From: JAZGGS01 sp963714405
Lineage (GTDB): Bacteria; Bacteroidota; Ignavibacteria; Ignavibacteriales; Ignavibacteriaceae
Direction of reading: 5' to 3'
Assembly: GCA_963714405.1 (NCBI GenBank)
Contig: CAVQOH010000002.1
Location: 558,001 to 622,000 of the forward strand
Length of the DNA stretch: 64,000 nt
Part shown: positions 63,973-64,000 of the stretch, one piece after another
How positions within the stretch are numbered: position 1 is the stretch's first letter
Layout: every line of letters begins with the position of its first letter
Notes under the pieces: model-generated
Database searches by the model: none
Told to the model about the DNA's origin: nothing
Seen by the model: only the letters and a program-made list of their open reading frames with translations
Translations under genes and position numbers: made by a program

Positions 63973-64000
63973 AAATTGTACATATGTTATTTCAAAATTG

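Noticed and set aside
1..64000. CRISPR arrays, prophage, tRNA or rRNA genes
   Set aside because: I saw no regularly spaced short repeats, phage genes or tRNA-like cloverleaf sequences in the gaps, but small tRNA genes cannot be fully excluded without a scan.

Overview
The window looks like chromosomal DNA of a member of the Ignavibacteria (Bacteroidota/Chlorobi lineage). The DNA is AT-rich. Four secreted proteins end in the type IX secretion C-terminal sorting domain of this lineage (NYPNPFNP ... SGVYFYR ... KKM motifs). IspG is the long form with the insert seen in Bacteroidota and Chlorobi. Start sites often carry a Shine-Dalgarno sequence. I see no prophage, insertion sequence, CRISPR array, tRNA or rRNA. 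This is mostly core chromosome with a few accessory patches.

Layout. 1-2.9 kb: two adjacent sorting-domain cargo genes whose 3' ends are identical over at least 608 bp. 2.9-10.5 kb, minus strand: a TspO-like protein, a DUF255 thioredoxin-like lipoprotein, exonuclease III, then an iron operon (DtxR-type regulator, membrane-anchored DtxR-FeoA fusion, FeoB G domain and FeoB membrane domain as separate genes) behind a perfect palindrome. 10.5-19.2 kb: a ferredoxin-like protein, corrinoid adenosyltransferase, a DinB-like protein, small membrane proteins, MarR, a sirtuin with no ordinary start codon, a TPR protein, a YhaM-like nuclease, a hybrid histidine kinase whose receiver has Glu in place of Asp, and a ferredoxin/geranylgeranyl-reductase pair. 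19.3-28.1 kb: a cation-chloride-cotransporter-like permease, DnaG, a DJ-1 protein, IspG (frameshifted), Nif3 and a zinc-ribbon coiled-coil protein. 28.2-32.4 kb: RNase P RNA, recJ, yebC, ruvC and ruvA (frameshifted).

33-38 kb is the most accessory stretch: a Kelch-like cargo protein, a subtilisin-like cargo protein that has lost its catalytic-serine segment, a 0.6-kb gene-poor gap with a chimeric gene fragment, and a so-called asparagine synthetase B. 38-48 kb: clpX, a TPR lipid-envelope-type protein, dxr, rseP, a LytS/LytTR two-component pair and an outer-membrane receptor. 48-64 kb: HU, a HEGYPGHH protein, a SpoIID / glycosyltransferase / DUF4922 trio, arginase, an ECF sigma factor with a frameshifted probable anti-sigma, alaS, radA, an RRM protein and a DUF5686 outer-membrane protein.

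Three genes (ispG, ruvA and the probable anti-sigma gene) each read through if one base is removed. Two are housekeeping genes, so extra bases in the assembly are the simplest explanation, although one site (GGG-TGA-T) resembles a +1 recoding site. dxr and ispG together indicate the MEP isoprenoid pathway. The geranylgeranyl reductase with its overlapping ferredoxin may act on the resulting prenyl chains. RuvA/RuvC, RecJ, RadA, ExoIII and DnaG make the window rich in replication and repair genes.
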